A stretch of DNA of 6,842 nt from Lysobacterales bacterium. Lineage in GTDB: Bacteria; Pseudomonadota; Gammaproteobacteria; Xanthomonadales; Rhodanobacteraceae. Below the pieces are notes generated by a model, which saw only the letters and a list, made by a program, of their open reading frames with translations, did no database searches and was not told the DNA's origin. Below are positions 5,698 through 6,842 of this stretch, piece by piece (position 1 is the stretch's first letter; the number at the start of each line of letters is the position of its first letter). The position numbers were made by a program, and so were the translations under genes. The stretch covers positions 1 to 6,842 of the forward strand of contig JAAFHE010000206.1 in the NCBI GenBank assembly GCA_013298265.1. The letters are read 5' to 3'.

Positions 5698-6842
5698 CCG
5701 CGCACCTTCATCAACCACAAGAGGTGAGGAATGAGCGGGAGCATCGAGAGTCGATTCGAAGCGTATTGCGACCCGATCATGGCGGCGCTACTGCATGCGG
5801 ACCGACATCAGCCCGCCCAGTGGTATTTGAAGGGCCTGATGTTGCCGGGTGAAAGGAAGAGCATTGAGCCGATGGCGGCGCGCGTGTGCCCTGGCAACGT
5901 GCGCTCGGCGCATCAGTCGATGCATCACTTGGTGGCCGATGCCGACTGGGAGGATCGGGCGGTGCTTGGCGCAGTGGCCCAGAACGTGGTGCCGGAGTTG
6001 CTGAAGAAGGATTCACAGTGCTGGTGGATTCTGGATGACACCTCGCACGTGAAGAAGGGTAGGCATTCGGTCGGGGTGGCCCGGCAGTACAGTGGGCGGT
6101 TGGGCAAGACGGACAATTGTCAGATCGCGGTGAGTCTGTCGCTGGCGAATACGCACGGCAGCGTGCCGCTGGATTATCGGCTGTACTTGCCGCAGGAGTG
6201 GACCGATGACAGCGCTCGCTGCCGCAAAGCTGGTGTGCCGCAGGAGATCGAATTTCGCAGCAAAGTCCAGATTGCGCGTGAGCAGATCGAAGCGGCTCTG
6301 GCCGCGAATGTCCCACGCGGGATCGTGTTGGCCGATGCGTGGTATGGGAATGAAGCGCAGTTTCGCGATTGGCTTCGACTGCAACAATTCGACTACATAC
6401 TGGCCGTTCGGGCGAACACCAGCGTGTGGTGGGGCGAGCATCAACCGTTGCCGGCCACCGGTGATCGGCGACTCAAGCGCGTGCAGCGCGATGCAGAGCA
6501 TCGACCGATCAGCGTGCTGGAACTCGCACGAGCGTTGCCCGCCAACCACTGGCGCAAAGTCACTTGGCGCGAAGGAACCCGTGGGCCCTTGAGTTCACGT
6601 TTTGCCCGCGTGCGGGCACGCGCAGCCAATGGCGATCGTACTCGGGACGAAGAGTGGCTACTGATCGAATGGCCGGCAGGAGAAGCCGAGCCGGTGCACT
6701 ACTGGTTGTCGACGTTGCCACCAGGCACCTCCTTCAAGACGCTGGTGGCCCATGCCATGGGCCGATGGATGATCGAACGCGACTACCTGGAACTGAAATC
6801 CGAGCTGGGGTTAAGCCACTATGAAGGGCGCAACTGGCGTGG
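5684..6842 (+). mobile_element. Insertion sequence, IS701-like, left part only
   Basis: The transposase gene defines the element; its right end is outside the window. The left boundary is not proved. IS701-type elements favour YTAR targets, and two TTAA tetramers (5666-5669 and 5680-5683) lie just ahead of the gene, so the left end is tentatively placed after the second. The terminal inverted repeat cannot be verified without the right end. The IS sits directly downstream of the REP-like repeat. Confidence 0.55.
5731..6842 (+). CDS. IS701-family-like DDE transposase (3' end missing)
   Basis: ATG 5731 follows GAGGTGAGGA at 5721-5730, and the frame stays open for 370 codons to the window edge. 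The family runs to roughly 400-450 residues, so the protein is probably lacking only its C-terminus here. It cuts and pastes its own element using an RNase H-fold DDE active site. Residues about 99-130 carry the family signature W-I-L-D-D-T-S-x-x-K-K-G, then S-V-G-V-A-R-Q-Y-S-G and G-K-x-D-N-C-Q. The first acidic residue is D102 or D103. The second is D202 in V-L-A-D-A-W-Y-G. The third is E349 in W-M-I-E-R-D-Y-L-E-L-K-S-E-L-G-L. All three catalytic positions are intact and there is no frameshift, so the enzyme could be active if the missing end is complete. The assignment to IS701 rests on these motifs rather than on a search. Confidence 0.88.
   Translation, partial: MSGSIESRFEAYCDPIMAALLHADRHQPAQWYLKGLMLPGERKSIEPMAARVCPGNVRSAHQSMHHLVADADWEDRAVLGAVAQNVVPELLKKDSQCWWILDDTSHVKKGRHSVGVARQYSGRLGKTDNCQIAVSLSLANTHGSVPLDYRLYLPQEWTDDSARCRKAGVPQEIEFRSKVQIAREQIEAALAANVPRGIVLADAWYGNEAQFRDWLRLQQFDYILAVRANTSVWWGEHQPLPATGDRRLKRVQRDAEHRPISVLELARALPANHWRKVTWREGTRGPLSSRFARVRARAANGDRTRDEEWLLIEWPAGEAEPVHYWLSTLPPGTSFKTLVAHAMGRWMIERDYLELKSELGLSHYEGRNWR

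Noticed and set aside
5777..6549. Minus-strand frames opposite the transposase gene
   Set aside because: They are antisense to an intact DDE transposase with all three catalytic residues, and their Ser/Pro/Arg-rich translations have no domain.

Overview
The window is GC-rich (about two thirds G+C over most of its length) and reads as a chromosomal accessory locus from a gammaproteobacterium, most likely of the Lysobacterales/Xanthomonadales. That placement is an inference. It rests on the codon bias, on the D-x-D-x-D-G plus F-D-M-R-F-P-G-Q-R-Y-D core sequence I associate with RHS proteins of that order, and on a palindromic repeat of the ATTCCCGC type. All supported genes lie on the + strand.

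Layout: (1) bases 1-403, the 3' end of a TPR-repeat protein whose function-defining part lies outside the window; (2) bases 404-577, a leader with no convincing promoter or terminator but a good ribosome binding site; (3) bases 578-5383, one very large Sec-exported RHS/YD-repeat protein of 1601 residues; (4) bases 5384-5730, a composite intergenic stretch; (5) bases 5731-6842, an IS701-family-like DDE transposase cut by the window edge.

The RHS protein has, in order, a signal peptide, a ten-cysteine N-terminal module, a DUF6531-like entry motif, about twenty YD motifs, the RHS core ending in DPDGL, and a 126-residue C-terminal tip. The tip has much lower GC than the core and different arginine codons. 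This is the usual architecture of a polymorphic toxin: a shell that wraps and self-cleaves a variable effector. I do not recognise the tip, so toxicity is inferred from architecture only.

The place just after the tip, where a cognate immunity gene would normally sit, holds only a 23-codon ORF with a good ribosome binding site. After that come a 27-bp-armed REP-like inverted repeat and the insertion sequence. The locus therefore looks like an RHS toxin-type gene whose 3' neighbourhood has been remodelled by repeats and an IS. I see no tRNA, rRNA, CRISPR array or riboswitch.
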